64,000 nt of DNA from Prevotella sp. (lineage in GTDB: Bacteria; Bacteroidota; Bacteroidia; Bacteroidales; Bacteroidaceae), in assembly GCA_017524385.1 (NCBI GenBank), contig JAFWSS010000034.1, positions 1 through 64,000 of the forward strand. Reading direction: 5' to 3'. The translations under genes and the position numbers were made by a program. Below, piece after piece: positions 25,491 through 33,728 of this stretch. Every line of letters starts with the position of its first letter. The first letter of the stretch is position 1. The notes below the pieces were generated by a model. That model did no database searches. It was not told the origin of the DNA and was given only the letters and a program-made list of their open reading frames with translations.

Positions 25491-26153
25491 TCAAATTAAC
25501 CGGCCATGACCCCAAAGGATGCCTTCAGGACTTACGAGAATGTTGCCGTTCTTGTCATAAGTAAAGAACGGATCAATTCTTGACTTTTTGGTAACGCCTA
25601 GAGCGACAAGGCCTTCAACGAAGGTTTTGGCCAGTTCGTATGCCGCTTGCTGCTTTTGGGATGGCTGAACATAGCAAAGGCTCTTCAAGTGGCCGTAATC
25701 AATGGACAGTTTGCAACCATCCACCTTGATACATCCTACGAACTCCGATGCCCCGGAGACTTGTGTGAATGGCATGTCACAGAATTCGAAACCAGGTGAG
25801 CCGGGGCGCGCACGAAGGGCAAAATCCTCATCGCTCTCGTCTGGTCGTCTTGCGCCATTCTTTCGAAAAGGTGCCCAGAAATCGTCATTGGTCTCCTCCA
25901 TAAAGGAGATGAGGTATTTGGTTTGAGGGTTGTCCTTCAAGTCTGCATAGATTGTTTCGAAAGTCGGAGCCGTGAGATACTTCCGAATATGGTCATCGTC
26001 ACACATCCTGAAGCGTTTCAGAATGGGGATGATGCTGCCGGTGAATTGCTTAACGAAACACTCGGCACACTGTTTCAGTCCGAAGCATAGACCGCTGTAT
26101 TTTTGCCGGTCGAATACGCTCGGAAACTTGGAGTTGTCTTTTGCTTTGTCCAT
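25491..26153 (-). CDS. Unknown protein of the element
   Basis: 220 residues, soluble, with seven cysteines, several in the first 50 residues (LCFGLKQCAECF, FRMCDD). I recognise no domain. It is 61 nt downstream of the next gene and 109 nt upstream of the prohead protease, in the same direction. Confidence 0.6.
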   Translation of the reverse strand: MDKAKDNSKFPSVFDRQKYSGLCFGLKQCAECFVKQFTGSIIPILKRFRMCDDDHIRKYLTAPTFETIYADLKDNPQTKYLISFMEETNDDFWAPFRKNGARRPDESDEDFALRARPGSPGFEFCDMPFTQVSGASEFVGCIKVDGCKLSIDYGHLKSLCYVQPSQKQQAAYELAKTFVEGLVALGVTKKSRIDPFFTYDKNGNILVSPEGILWGHGRLI

Positions 26154-26214
26154 TTTTTAAAATTTTAAAATTAGTATTCATCTACCGATGTTTTTACATC
26201 GAAAAGTTTACTTT

Positions 26215-26928
26215 TTAGATTTTTATTCTTGTCGCCTTTTTCCGCCCTATCTTGCCCAGGCGCGCATAACTATCCAAGTTGATTGAGGTAGGGTTAGGTC
26301 GTATACTTCCCCCATCGAACACGAAATATTTAAAAAATTCCTCTTCAGTGATTTTATATTCGATGCCGAAAAAAGCATTAAGGGTGTCCGCTGCTTCTTT
26401 GTGGGCTTTCATCGTTTTGCTTTTTGCGGCGGCGGCGAACGAAAAATATATTTGTCTAAACATTTTCGCGTTAATATGGATACCCTCTTCTGGATTGAAT
26501 TCGAAACTTGGGTAAAATATCTTCATCGTGTCTAGTTCCGCAAATGGAGAAGGTGACGGATATGCGCCAAACTCTGAAACGTAGTCATTGTAAATTTTCG
26601 AAAATTTTGCTCGGTGCGTAGCGTTTAGGCTTTTTCTCCGTCGCCTGAACTCTTTGGTTTCATCTTGAAGGGGGTTCCCTTCTTTCGTGAGCACTGCTAC
26701 GGTTTGTTTCGCTACCCATTCGTTTTCAATGAACTTCAATCCTTTCTTTATACAATCAAAGAAAAGGTCTAAATCCAAATAGAAGCCAAGATATGTAAGG
26801 AATGGCAAAAACTCTACATTGAAATATTCAATCAAGCCTTTAATGTTATAATATTCCTTTTTCATCTGTCCGCCTACGGATGAGATGTATTGAGTTTCTT
26901 CTAATGATAAATTTTTTTCTTTAGCCAT
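26215..26928 (-). CDS. Unknown protein of the element
   Basis: 237 residues, largely helical and aromatic-rich (FLPFLTYLGFYLDLDLFF) without a clear membrane segment, ending in a basic tail (GRKKATRIKI). It has more A+T than its neighbours. No domain is recognised. A hairpin at about 27021-27049 separates it from the tape measure gene. Confidence 0.6.
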   Translation of the reverse strand: MAKEKNLSLEETQYISSVGGQMKKEYYNIKGLIEYFNVEFLPFLTYLGFYLDLDLFFDCIKKGLKFIENEWVAKQTVAVLTKEGNPLQDETKEFRRRRKSLNATHRAKFSKIYNDYVSEFGAYPSPSPFAELDTMKIFYPSFEFNPEEGIHINAKMFRQIYFSFAAAAKSKTMKAHKEAADTLNAFFGIEYKITEEEFFKYFVFDGGSIRPNPTSINLDSYARLGKIGRKKATRIKI

Positions 26929-27112
26929 ATATATATATCAAAAGAATGGATTTACAGGCTTACATTATTTCTTGGAAATAGAATTGAATTTGCTGTCTCT
27001 GCTCAAATGGTAGCTTGACAAGGGGTGGTTTCAACCCAACCCCTTCAGACTGCAGGAGGAATTCAGCAAGCCGGCATTGCAGATATGACTGATACGATAT
27101 GCCGAATTCCCA

Positions 27113-30040
27113 TTATTTTCTTGACTGGGTTGTTATGATGTCGCCTTGGCCTGTGCGCCGCAAATGCCTGTTCAAAGCCAACTTGATGTTTTCGCCGCTG
27201 ATGGTCGAAACCAATTCCATTTTGCCGCCAACATCATTCAACTGGCTTGCAAGGTTGCCTTGCTGTGCTCGGTTAAGAATCAGTTCGCCTGAATTGACCA
27301 TTGCCGGCACCATGTCGCCACTCATGTTATTGCCCGGCACGATAGTACCACCGGCAGCCTTGATGATGCCGCCATTTGCATATCCCGTGACGGAATGGAT
27401 GGCGGAAATGGTGCTTATCATCGTGCCCATTCCGGCTGCAATGGCGGCTATCCACGCGGATGGACCGGCGGCAGCTGCAGCCGTTGTGGCCGTTGCAAAG
27501 CCCAGGGCGATGGTGGCGACAGCCTGGCCGATGATGCCGATAATCTTTGCTGTCGGGTTTTTCACTTGCTCCAATGCACCGCCTACGGCTTGCACAGCCT
27601 GGGCGGCGTCTTGCCATGATTCTTTCACGATCTGCGCCGCTTTGTTAACATTGCCGGACTTTACATCGATAGTGATGGGTTCTATTTCCAACTCGGCCAA
27701 CTTTTCATTGATGATGTCAACGATGGACTGCCAAGTTTCATCCGGGATGTCATCACCGTTGACCAAAGCCTTCCACAATGATTTTGCATCTATTCCATGT
27801 GCCGCTAGGTCTATGCCTTCCGAGAATGCTAGTCGCATGATGTTGCCAAGAGAATTTGCGTCGGCTAGTTTATTGGTGAGACTGGCATAAAGTTCGCCAC
27901 CTAGGTCTGCACTTGCCAACTGTTCAGTGAGTTTGGCTTTTAAAGCATTGAGATTTTCAGAATTCAGCCCCATGTTTGCGACCACGTCTGGTGCGTTGCC
28001 ATTCAACTTGTCAACAGCACCTTGCGCCGCCGCCAACTTCTTTTCGGCTGCATAGCGTTCTTTCAGGTTCCTTGCCGATGCCAGTTCATTCTGCGCATCC
28101 GCAAGTTTCTTCTCAGCCGCATCAAGTTCCTTTGCTGCCGATTTCGCCGATTCCATGGCATCCGTCATCTCTTGCACGGTGTCGCCAAGAGTCTTTATCT
28201 TCTCGGCTGTCTCGTTTTGCGATTCAAGGTATTTGGAATCTTTGGTCTTCTTGTAAGCATCTTGATAGGCACTCCACAGTTGTTCTTGAGCCTGAAGTTC
28301 CTTCTTCTTGACATCCACCTCTGAGATGATGCCGACATCCAGTTCCATCTGCGCCTTCTCAATGCTCTTGGTATAGGATTCAAGGGCTTTCTTGACGCTT
28401 TCCTGTACTTCCTGTGCTTCCTGTTCCTTTGTCTTTTTCGTGGAACCTCCACGGCTAGAACCAACACGGGGAACCCCTCCACCTCGGCGACCGCCGCCAC
28501 CGCCTGTAAACTTTCGCTTGGTGATTGTTTCATCTTCCTCACCTCCACGACCACCGCCGCCACCGCCGCCGCTGAAGCTACCTCCGCTGCCGCTGCCGCT
28601 GAAGCCACCGCCGCCGCTGAAGCTACCTCCGCTGCCATCACTCCAACGGGCGATGTCCTTCAGCCATTGCCATATCACGCCAAGTTGGTATATCACAGCG
28701 GCGAGTGTGCTGAGCAGTTCCGACTTGATGCCGTTGGCCATTTGCGACCATCCGTCGTAACCGAAACATTTGCGAATGGCTACGTTGAGTCTCTCGTTGG
28801 CGGCTTCAAGGTCGGAATAGGATTCGCCAAGTTCGCCTGTCTGTCGCTTCGTCTCTTCAAGGTTGAGATTGAGGGTGCTCAATGCTTTGGCGATGCTTGT
28901 TCCGGCGGTCACGCCCTGTCGCCCAAAGACGTTCTGCAACACGTCGCCAGCCGCCTGGCTGTTGCTGTCCACGCCTTCCAACGCCCTCATAACTTCTTGC
29001 AAGGCATCGAAGACGGTCATCGTGCCGTCGTTCAGTTTTTGCGACATTGCCTCTCCGTCGACACCTATCTGTGCAAGTGCGTCGCTTGTAGACTTCGACA
29101 TGTCGCGGATGTTCTTGATGCCGGCGACGATTGCTGCCATGTTCTGGTCGGTGAAGATACCGCCCTCGCTGTTGTGGATGATGGCTACAAGTTGTGAAGC
29201 CGATATGCCGGCATCTGAGAATGCGGGTGCATACTGTTGAATCATTGACAACAACTTCGGCCCGTCGCCCATGATCATGCCTTGCATGCCGTCACGAAGC
29301 AGTTGTATGGCTTCATCACCCGTCACGCCAAACTGCGTCATCAGGGTGTTGGCGGCGTTGATGGCTTCGCGGAAATCCACGTCGTAGGTGTCCGCCAACG
29401 CCCTCATGACATCGGTCATATGCTCGGCATCACCTCCCTGCAAGCCTGTCACCACCTGAGTGACGTTGTCTTGCCGGTTGAGTTCGCTGTTGTAGGATGC
29501 CCATGCGTCAGCCGCCTTGCCGATGATGGCTATGCCAGCACCCACGCCGGCGGTGAGCATTGCCGTCTTTGATGTGAGCATCGATGTCAGGTCGCCAGTA
29601 ACACCCATTCTCTTGCCAACGTCGTCGATGATGCTGCCGAACTGTCCGAACTTGGAACCGCCGTCGGATGATGCAAGAGACTTGTTCAGGTTGTCCACCT
29701 CTTGTTTTGCCTCCCTGGCCTTCGTCTTCAACTGCTCGATGGCTTGCAAGTAGGCTTGCCCAGACGCGCTCTTCTTCTGTTCGTCGGTAAGACGGTTGAA
29801 GGCGGCTGACAACTGCTCTATGCTATTCTTGTAGTCACGCAACTGACCTTTTGCAGTGTTGGCGGTGGATTCCATCTTGCCCATCATCTGGACAAACTTC
29901 GCCATCTTTTCGTTTTCTTTGTCGAGAGCCTGCTGCAACCCACCCTGGGATTGCACGAAGGAGTTGAGGGAGTTCTGCGCTTTCTTCAGTCCAGAGTCCC
30001 ATTTGCCGGTTGATACGCCTAATTCAAGTAATGATGCCAT
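27113..30040 (-). CDS. Phage tail tape measure protein
   Basis: 975 residues. An N-terminal coiled coil (1-130) precedes the tape-measure domain (about 150-410: FREAINAANTLMTQFG, LLRDGMQGM, GISASQLVAIIH, VFGRQGVTAGTSIAKAL). A Gly-rich disordered stretch (about 470-535), a long coiled coil with Lys/Glu (540-720) and a hydrophobic Ala-rich region (about 860-900) follow. The C-terminus has the motif ANGGIIKAAGGT, GDMVPAMVNSGELILNRAQQ, typical of tape measure proteins. Such proteins set tail length and reach the membrane during DNA injection. No major tail, chaperone or baseplate gene is beside it. Confidence 0.9.
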   Translation of the reverse strand: MASLLELGVSTGKWDSGLKKAQNSLNSFVQSQGGLQQALDKENEKMAKFVQMMGKMESTANTAKGQLRDYKNSIEQLSAAFNRLTDEQKKSASGQAYLQAIEQLKTKAREAKQEVDNLNKSLASSDGGSKFGQFGSIIDDVGKRMGVTGDLTSMLTSKTAMLTAGVGAGIAIIGKAADAWASYNSELNRQDNVTQVVTGLQGGDAEHMTDVMRALADTYDVDFREAINAANTLMTQFGVTGDEAIQLLRDGMQGMIMGDGPKLLSMIQQYAPAFSDAGISASQLVAIIHNSEGGIFTDQNMAAIVAGIKNIRDMSKSTSDALAQIGVDGEAMSQKLNDGTMTVFDALQEVMRALEGVDSNSQAAGDVLQNVFGRQGVTAGTSIAKALSTLNLNLEETKRQTGELGESYSDLEAANERLNVAIRKCFGYDGWSQMANGIKSELLSTLAAVIYQLGVIWQWLKDIARWSDGSGGSFSGGGGFSGSGSGGSFSGGGGGGGRGGEEDETITKRKFTGGGGGRRGGGVPRVGSSRGGSTKKTKEQEAQEVQESVKKALESYTKSIEKAQMELDVGIISEVDVKKKELQAQEQLWSAYQDAYKKTKDSKYLESQNETAEKIKTLGDTVQEMTDAMESAKSAAKELDAAEKKLADAQNELASARNLKERYAAEKKLAAAQGAVDKLNGNAPDVVANMGLNSENLNALKAKLTEQLASADLGGELYASLTNKLADANSLGNIMRLAFSEGIDLAAHGIDAKSLWKALVNGDDIPDETWQSIVDIINEKLAELEIEPITIDVKSGNVNKAAQIVKESWQDAAQAVQAVGGALEQVKNPTAKIIGIIGQAVATIALGFATATTAAAAAGPSAWIAAIAAGMGTMISTISAIHSVTGYANGGIIKAAGGTIVPGNNMSGDMVPAMVNSGELILNRAQQGNLASQLNDVGGKMELVSTISGENIKLALNRHLRRTGQGDIITTQSRK

Positions 30041-30094
30041 ATGTCGTATGTTAAGTGTTTACCTTTCCTCCAAAATGATGAAAACAGTATACTT

Positions 30095-30469
30095 TTAGAT
30101 TTGTCTTTTGGGGCCACGTTTTTCGGGGAATTTGATGCGGAATTGGAGATGGTTTCGCACAAACGGGTCACGATACCGGCTCATGTCCTGTGTCCTGATG
30201 GGGAGTTCCCCGAAATAAGGATTGTCCATCCATCTTTCCCAATCCTGGTCACACGGCCTTTTCAATGGGTGCTTTGAATCATGATCAGATGCCTTGCTTC
30301 TAGCCGCCCTGACACTCATAGCATATTCCGTGCCGAGACATACCAGAATGGCTTGCGAGCCGTTTCCTTGCCTTTCCTCTTTCGGGATTTCTCCCAACAG
30401 AGGACAGCAGAAGCAACAGTCTGGTTTGTCACCCGGCAATTTCACTTTTATGAAGCATTTCTTTGGCAT
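30095..30469 (-). CDS. Cys-motif protein typical of Bacteroidales mobile elements
   Basis: 124 residues. The start KCFIKVKLPGDKPDCCFCCPLLG has a CCxCC cluster, followed by LVCLGTEYAMS, a HPLKRPCD motif and a basic end. I recall similar small proteins in Bacteroides phage-like elements; no function is assigned. The Cys residues suggest metal binding. It directly precedes the tape measure gene (54-nt gap). Confidence 0.65.
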   Translation of the reverse strand: MPKKCFIKVKLPGDKPDCCFCCPLLGEIPKEERQGNGSQAILVCLGTEYAMSVRAARSKASDHDSKHPLKRPCDQDWERWMDNPYFGELPIRTQDMSRYRDPFVRNHLQFRIKFPEKRGPKRQI

Positions 30470-30665
30470 ACTCCAAAATTATTTTTTTATTCGTGGGTTT
30501 TTTGCTTGGTCGGTTGTCAGTTTTCCTTTTTGCAGCTGCCCAAGTGGGAATGGGAAAAATGAAACTTCTGAAACCTTTGTGGCTACTCTTGCAAGGGCAG
30601 GGGGATTTGGATGCACACCCCCTCCCTCCGGCCTTAATGGCGTGGCGGGGATTTTACCCCTGTCT

Positions 30666-30959
30666 TCATAGCCTGACATATGGCCTCAAAGCCATTTCAA
30701 GCCCGAAAGGCACGATGACTTGAGGCTGATGGGATGTCGGTGACCTGTGCTTATAGCTTTCATCGACGATTTGCAAAGATGCTTGCTGAATCGGTTCGGG
30801 AACGCTGCCGTATTCTTCCATCAGTTGCTCATATGAGGTGTTGATGACGTTTAGCACTGTCTTTTCGGCTGCCTCGCCGTAGAAGACAAGCAAACTATTC
30901 TCACAGTCGTTATCGACGCGGACGTGACTTCTAAGGAGTTCAATGGTGAGCCAGTTCAT
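30666..30959 (-). CDS. Phage head-tail connector-like protein (HK97 gp6-like)
   Basis: 97 residues. The opening WLTIELLRSHVRVDNDCENSLLVFYGEAAEKTVLNVIN follows the pattern of gp6-like connectors (L.eaK.hlRvD.d.eD..i...i.aAe..v...l). The C-terminus ends with a proline-containing hydrophobic stretch common to this group. Connectors form the ring between portal and tail. Its ATG shares one base with the stop of the upstream gene (TGATG), so translation is coupled. The assignment rests on the N-terminal pattern only. Confidence 0.6.
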   Translation of the reverse strand: MNWLTIELLRSHVRVDNDCENSLLVFYGEAAEKTVLNVINTSYEQLMEEYGSVPEPIQQASLQIVDESYKHRSPTSHQPQVIVPFGLEMALRPYVRL

Positions 30960-31237
30960 CAGTCTTCATCTATTAAGTTTGCCATCTTGGAAGTCAAGGA
31001 ATGCAAGAATTCTCTAGTCGTTCCGGTGATGATGTTCAAGTCATCCACATCCCTGATTTGTCTTATAGCCTCAGAGAAGCATTTGACGGTTAACGAGTCG
31101 ATGACCTTCACTTGCTCATAGAGGTTCAATCGTTCGCCTTCGAATTCGGCGAGACACTTCTCGTATACACGTTGAACTCTTTCCTTGGTAATGGGTTCCA
31201 GGAAGTCAAGCGGCTGTCTGGTGTTTTGATTTTCCAT
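30959..31237 (-). CDS. Unknown small protein of the element
   Basis: 92 residues, acidic and helical. No recognised domain. Coupled by a 1-nt overlap to the connector-like gene. Three copies of a palindromic motif lie upstream (31305-31366). Confidence 0.6.
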   Translation of the reverse strand: MENQNTRQPLDFLEPITKERVQRVYEKCLAEFEGERLNLYEQVKVIDSLTVKCFSEAIRQIRDVDDLNIITGTTREFLHSLTSKMANLIDED

Positions 31238-31304
31238 TTTCGTGAATTTTAAATGTTACTTTATAGACTGTCGTTTTGTATGATTTGGTATACTTATAGG
31301 GGGT

Positions 31305-31366
31305 GTCGCGTTTTGCTACATGGGGTGTAACGTTTCGTTACATGGGGTGGAGTAACTGTTGGTTAC
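31305..31366. promoter_or_regulatory. Cluster of three palindromic sites (operator or iteron)
   Basis: GTCGCGTTTTGCTAC (31305-31319), GTAACGTTTCGTTAC (31327-31341) and GTAACTGTTGGTTAC (31352-31366), starting 22 and 25 bp apart, i.e. about two helical turns. The linker ACATGGGGTG between the first two is repeated after the second. A fourth copy is at 31803-31817. They lie between two small genes of the element. Confidence 0.65.
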
Positions 31367-31394
31367 CCCATCCCCTTTGTTCAAATAGAATGCT

Positions 31395-31688
31395 TTAAAT
31401 ATTGGGGTTGAGATGAAAATTTTTATTTTCGTCCTTGTATATGATTCCGTAAATCTGACCTGTAATGATCAGGTCGTTCAAGCGCTCCTTCGTGAATTCA
31501 GGTAGAAACCAATAGTCAAGATCAAAATAAGATGCTCCTTCATCCGTCCATGGGTACTGACTAAGCAAGGCTTTTGCTTTTAAGGCTTCTTGGTTGTTCG
31601 CCTCGTTGCTCATACGAGACAGCAGAAAGTCGACAACCTGGCCGACTGCTAGCCTCGCGACTGGTGTTTCTTTTTTTATTGTTTTCAT
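31395..31688 (-). CDS. Unknown small protein of the element
   Basis: 97 residues. MKTIKKETPVARLAVGQVVDFLLSR, then a soluble C-terminus with aromatic residues (YFDLDYWFLPEF). No recognised domain. It is the first gene after the candidate origin and is flanked by palindromic sites on both sides, so it could be regulatory; this is inference only. Confidence 0.55.
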   Translation of the reverse strand: MKTIKKETPVARLAVGQVVDFLLSRMSNEANNQEALKAKALLSQYPWTDEGASYFDLDYWFLPEFTKERLNDLIITGQIYGIIYKDENKNFHLNPNI

Positions 31689-31717
31689 GTTTGTTGAATT
31701 TTGTTTTTGGATTGACC

Positions 31718-31732
31718 GGGGGCGAAGCCCCC
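31718..31732. repeat. GGGGGC-gaa-GCCCCC hairpin
   Basis: A 6-bp GC stem with a 3-nt loop, reading with a TTCG-type turn on the minus strand. It lies 30 nt upstream of the small gene at 31395-31688 and could be an attenuator or part of the origin region. Confidence 0.4.
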
Positions 31733-31739
31733 TCTAGAA

Positions 31740-32050
31740 GTATTAAAGACAAGTGATGTAATAAATTTTCTTTTTTGCTTCTTTTTTCTTTGTCGGCGTG
31801 GTGTCGCATTTCGCTACGTCACCGATTTGGCCATTTCCGCGGCCGTGGTGAGCCTCTTGGCGCGTGGGTGGCATAGCTGTCCACCTGGGCGGCGTGCGCG
31901 CGAGGCCGTGTATGCCGCATGCCGACCCCGCCCCTTCCTCAAGGCGGGGGATGGCAAGGGTAGCGGTCTCTCGCGTGTGTGCGTATGCACGCGCGGGAGC
32001 GCGAAAGCTCTTTAGAGCTTCACGCCTGCGCGCTCCTGTGCGCGTGTTAT
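31740..32050. other. Candidate replication origin of the element
   Basis: A T-rich tract (31765-31793), one palindromic site GTCGCATTTCGCTAC (31803-31817) and then about 220 bp of markedly GC-rich DNA in an AT-rich element. Within it are a CCCCGCC/GGCGGGG hairpin (31926-31949) and a large inverted repeat (31988-32003 with 32029-32046) enclosing AAGCTC-TTTA-GAGCTT (32005-32020). An alternating AT stretch follows. It lies just downstream of the RepA-like ATPase gene. Function is inferred from structure and position. Confidence 0.45.
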
Positions 32051-32058
32051 TATATATA

Positions 32059-33204
32059 TCAAAATGGTATTTCATTGTCGTTTCCGAAAGTGAGGTTGAA
32101 AGAATAAAAAACGTGGTCGTTTAAAGTGTTTTTGTTTAGGACATGGTTCTCCACAGCAGCCTTGATGATTTTCTTCATCTGCTCCTTCGTAACTCCGTGT
32201 CGTTTACTAAGTTCGTCCCTTATCATCCCATATTTGAGAGATTTCCCATTTGGGAGAATGTCACGCAGCGTGTTGATGATGGGGTCGGTGAGTGCCGTGG
32301 CATCTGTCGGTGCTGCTGGAGCTCCAATAATCTTCGGTATGCCCAAGAAGCCGGCGTCATCCACTATTTCAAACGACCATTCGTCCATATCCTTGTTGCG
32401 ATTATCCGACTGTTTCACATTGAATATAACACCTGTCGAAGTTTTTTTCTTGGATGACGTGAGTGTGTCGGTCACTTTGTTGCCCAACTCCGTCCCCAAG
32501 TGACCGCGCATCTTGCTTTCGTCGTCGTTGCCCGGTCTTGGGTTCATATGCAGCACGTTCCATATGCAGATGTTGCGCTTGGAAGCGATTGACATCATCT
32601 CACCCACGATGGATGAGGATTCCTTGTTGTCGTTGAAATCGTTCACAATGTCACGGATACCATCAATAAAGACAATGTCTGGATTTACATCCTCAATGGC
32701 ATTCTTGATGAGTTTCCATCGTTCATGATTGGCTGAATCGATATCGGTCTTCTCCACCTCACGCAACCATTGGACGAAGAACCTATCACTCCGTTCCTTC
32801 ATATCCCATCCGCAGAGCCAATGCACACGCCTGAGAATCTTTGCCGTGTTCAATTGCTCCATCTCGGTGTCGCAAAAAAGCACCACTGGTTCGTGTCCCA
32901 ACCACATGATGGTCTCTTCTCTTGTGCGAAGTCCTGGAAGGTACTTTGATACTCGCTCCGTTCCTGTTCCAAGTGCAGCCGCCATCAATTGTGTCTCGAC
33001 GAAGGTCTTGCCGTTTTTTTTCTGTCCGCTGAGTGCTTGGATACCACCTAATGGGGAAAAACCTACTCCGTTGTAATCGAAGAAGTAATGTGGCTCTGGG
33101 TATTCGACTGTTGGGTCAAGCCAATACGGCTGCAACGTTTGTCGCCTAATTTCTTCAGGTGTCAGAAGTGGTGGCAATGATGATTGTTTTTCTTGATTGT
33201 CCAT
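32059..33204 (-). CDS. RepA-like AAA-family ATPase / helicase of the element
   Basis: 381 residues. Walker A in LSGQKKNGKTF (about 60-70) and Walker B in PDIVFIDGIRDI (about 178), with VLFCDTEME and WNVLHMNPRPG motifs as in the AAA_25/RepA family of plasmid and phage replicative helicases. A C-terminal winged-helix-like region (about 300-370: YGMIRDELSKRHGVTKEQMKKIIKAAVENHVL) may bind DNA. It probably drives replication of the excised element. It lies 23 nt downstream of the HTH gene. Confidence 0.8.
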   Translation of the reverse strand: MDNQEKQSSLPPLLTPEEIRRQTLQPYWLDPTVEYPEPHYFFDYNGVGFSPLGGIQALSGQKKNGKTFVETQLMAAALGTGTERVSKYLPGLRTREETIMWLGHEPVVLFCDTEMEQLNTAKILRRVHWLCGWDMKERSDRFFVQWLREVEKTDIDSANHERWKLIKNAIEDVNPDIVFIDGIRDIVNDFNDNKESSSIVGEMMSIASKRNICIWNVLHMNPRPGNDDESKMRGHLGTELGNKVTDTLTSSKKKTSTGVIFNVKQSDNRNKDMDEWSFEIVDDAGFLGIPKIIGAPAAPTDATALTDPIINTLRDILPNGKSLKYGMIRDELSKRHGVTKEQMKKIIKAAVENHVLNKNTLNDHVFYSFNLTFGNDNEIPF

Positions 33205-33227
33205 TTTCTTTGCATCCTGTTTAAAAG

Positions 33228-33497
33228 TTAATCATTTCCTTCCAAAAGCCTGGTGATATCCGACCCTTTCCAAAAGGTCTTGCGGCCTACCTTTACTGTC
33301 TTCAGGTATCCGGTCTTGTTCCACCTCCACAGTGTCGAGTGTGTCACATCGAGGCGCTGCATTACTTCGTCTTCATCGAGGTAGGTTTCAGGCTGTTTTG
33401 TGTTCCTTGCAGCCTCCATGGCTTCGTCGAGAATCTCACGAACGAATTGTCGGAGTTCCTCGCCATTGATCATGAGTAACGTGTTACTTGTTGTCAT
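33228..33497 (-). CDS. HTH (excisionase/MerR-like) DNA-binding protein
   Basis: 89 residues from the ATG at 33497. The C-terminal half, YLDEDEVMQRLDVTHSTLWRW, KTGYLKTVKVGRKTFWKGSDI, is the HTH_17 excisionase-type fold. In Bacteroidales mobile elements such genes commonly precede the RepA-like ATPase. A longer reading from 33545 exists, but its first residues come from a GGTCGCTC-type repeat array (33520-33570) in the leader, so 33497 is preferred. It may serve as excisionase or as regulator of repA. Confidence 0.75.
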   Translation of the reverse strand: MTTSNTLLMINGEELRQFVREILDEAMEAARNTKQPETYLDEDEVMQRLDVTHSTLWRWNKTGYLKTVKVGRKTFWKGSDITRLLEGND

Positions 33498-33587
33498 TAT
33501 ATTAAACCCATTCCGCTTTAGCCGGTCGCTCTCCCGGTCGCTCATGGTCGGTCTCCTGGTCGGTGAGCATCCGCCATTTGACGGGTG

Positions 33588-33618
33588 CAAAGGTATAATT
33601 GAATGAAATTGTTTGCAA
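33588..33618 (-). promoter_or_regulatory. Promoter of the HTH-RepA operon
   Basis: On the minus strand TTG (complement 33616-33618), a 20-nt spacer and TACCTTTG (complement 33588-33595). A repeated 19-bp site (33618-33636) abuts the -33 element. Confidence 0.65.
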
Positions 33619-33726
33619 TATGGGCGACTATGGGCATTTTGAAAATAAAAAAGCCGCATAACTTATTGTCAGCTATGCGGTTGCTATCGAAAACAGTCTA
33701 AATGCCCATATGGGCAACTATGGGCA
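33618..33726. promoter_or_regulatory. Pair of 19-bp sites flanking the operon boundary
   Basis: ATATGGGCRACTATGGGCA occurs at 33618-33636 (R=G) and 33708-33726 (R=A), 90 bp apart. The second copy overlaps a 14-bp perfect palindrome TGCCCATATGGGCA (33703-33716). The first touches the -33 box of the HTH-RepA promoter, as a repressor site would. Confidence 0.6.
33650..33682 (-). terminator. Terminator of the integrase operon
   Basis: CCGCATA (33654-33660) pairs with TATGCGG (33674-33680). On the minus strand the stem is followed by a run of six T. It lies between the unknown gene at 33729 and the HTH-RepA promoter. Confidence 0.75.
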
Positions 33727-33728
33727 AA

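Noticed and set aside
27099..27890. Long plus-strand frame opposite the tape measure gene
   Set aside because: It has a repetitive Pro/Ala/Met composition and is the complement of the Ala-rich region of the tape measure protein.
31743..32075. 110-codon minus-strand frame over the GC-rich island
   Set aside because: It is Arg/Ala-rich as expected from random GC-rich DNA, overlaps the RepA-like gene end and runs through inverted repeats.
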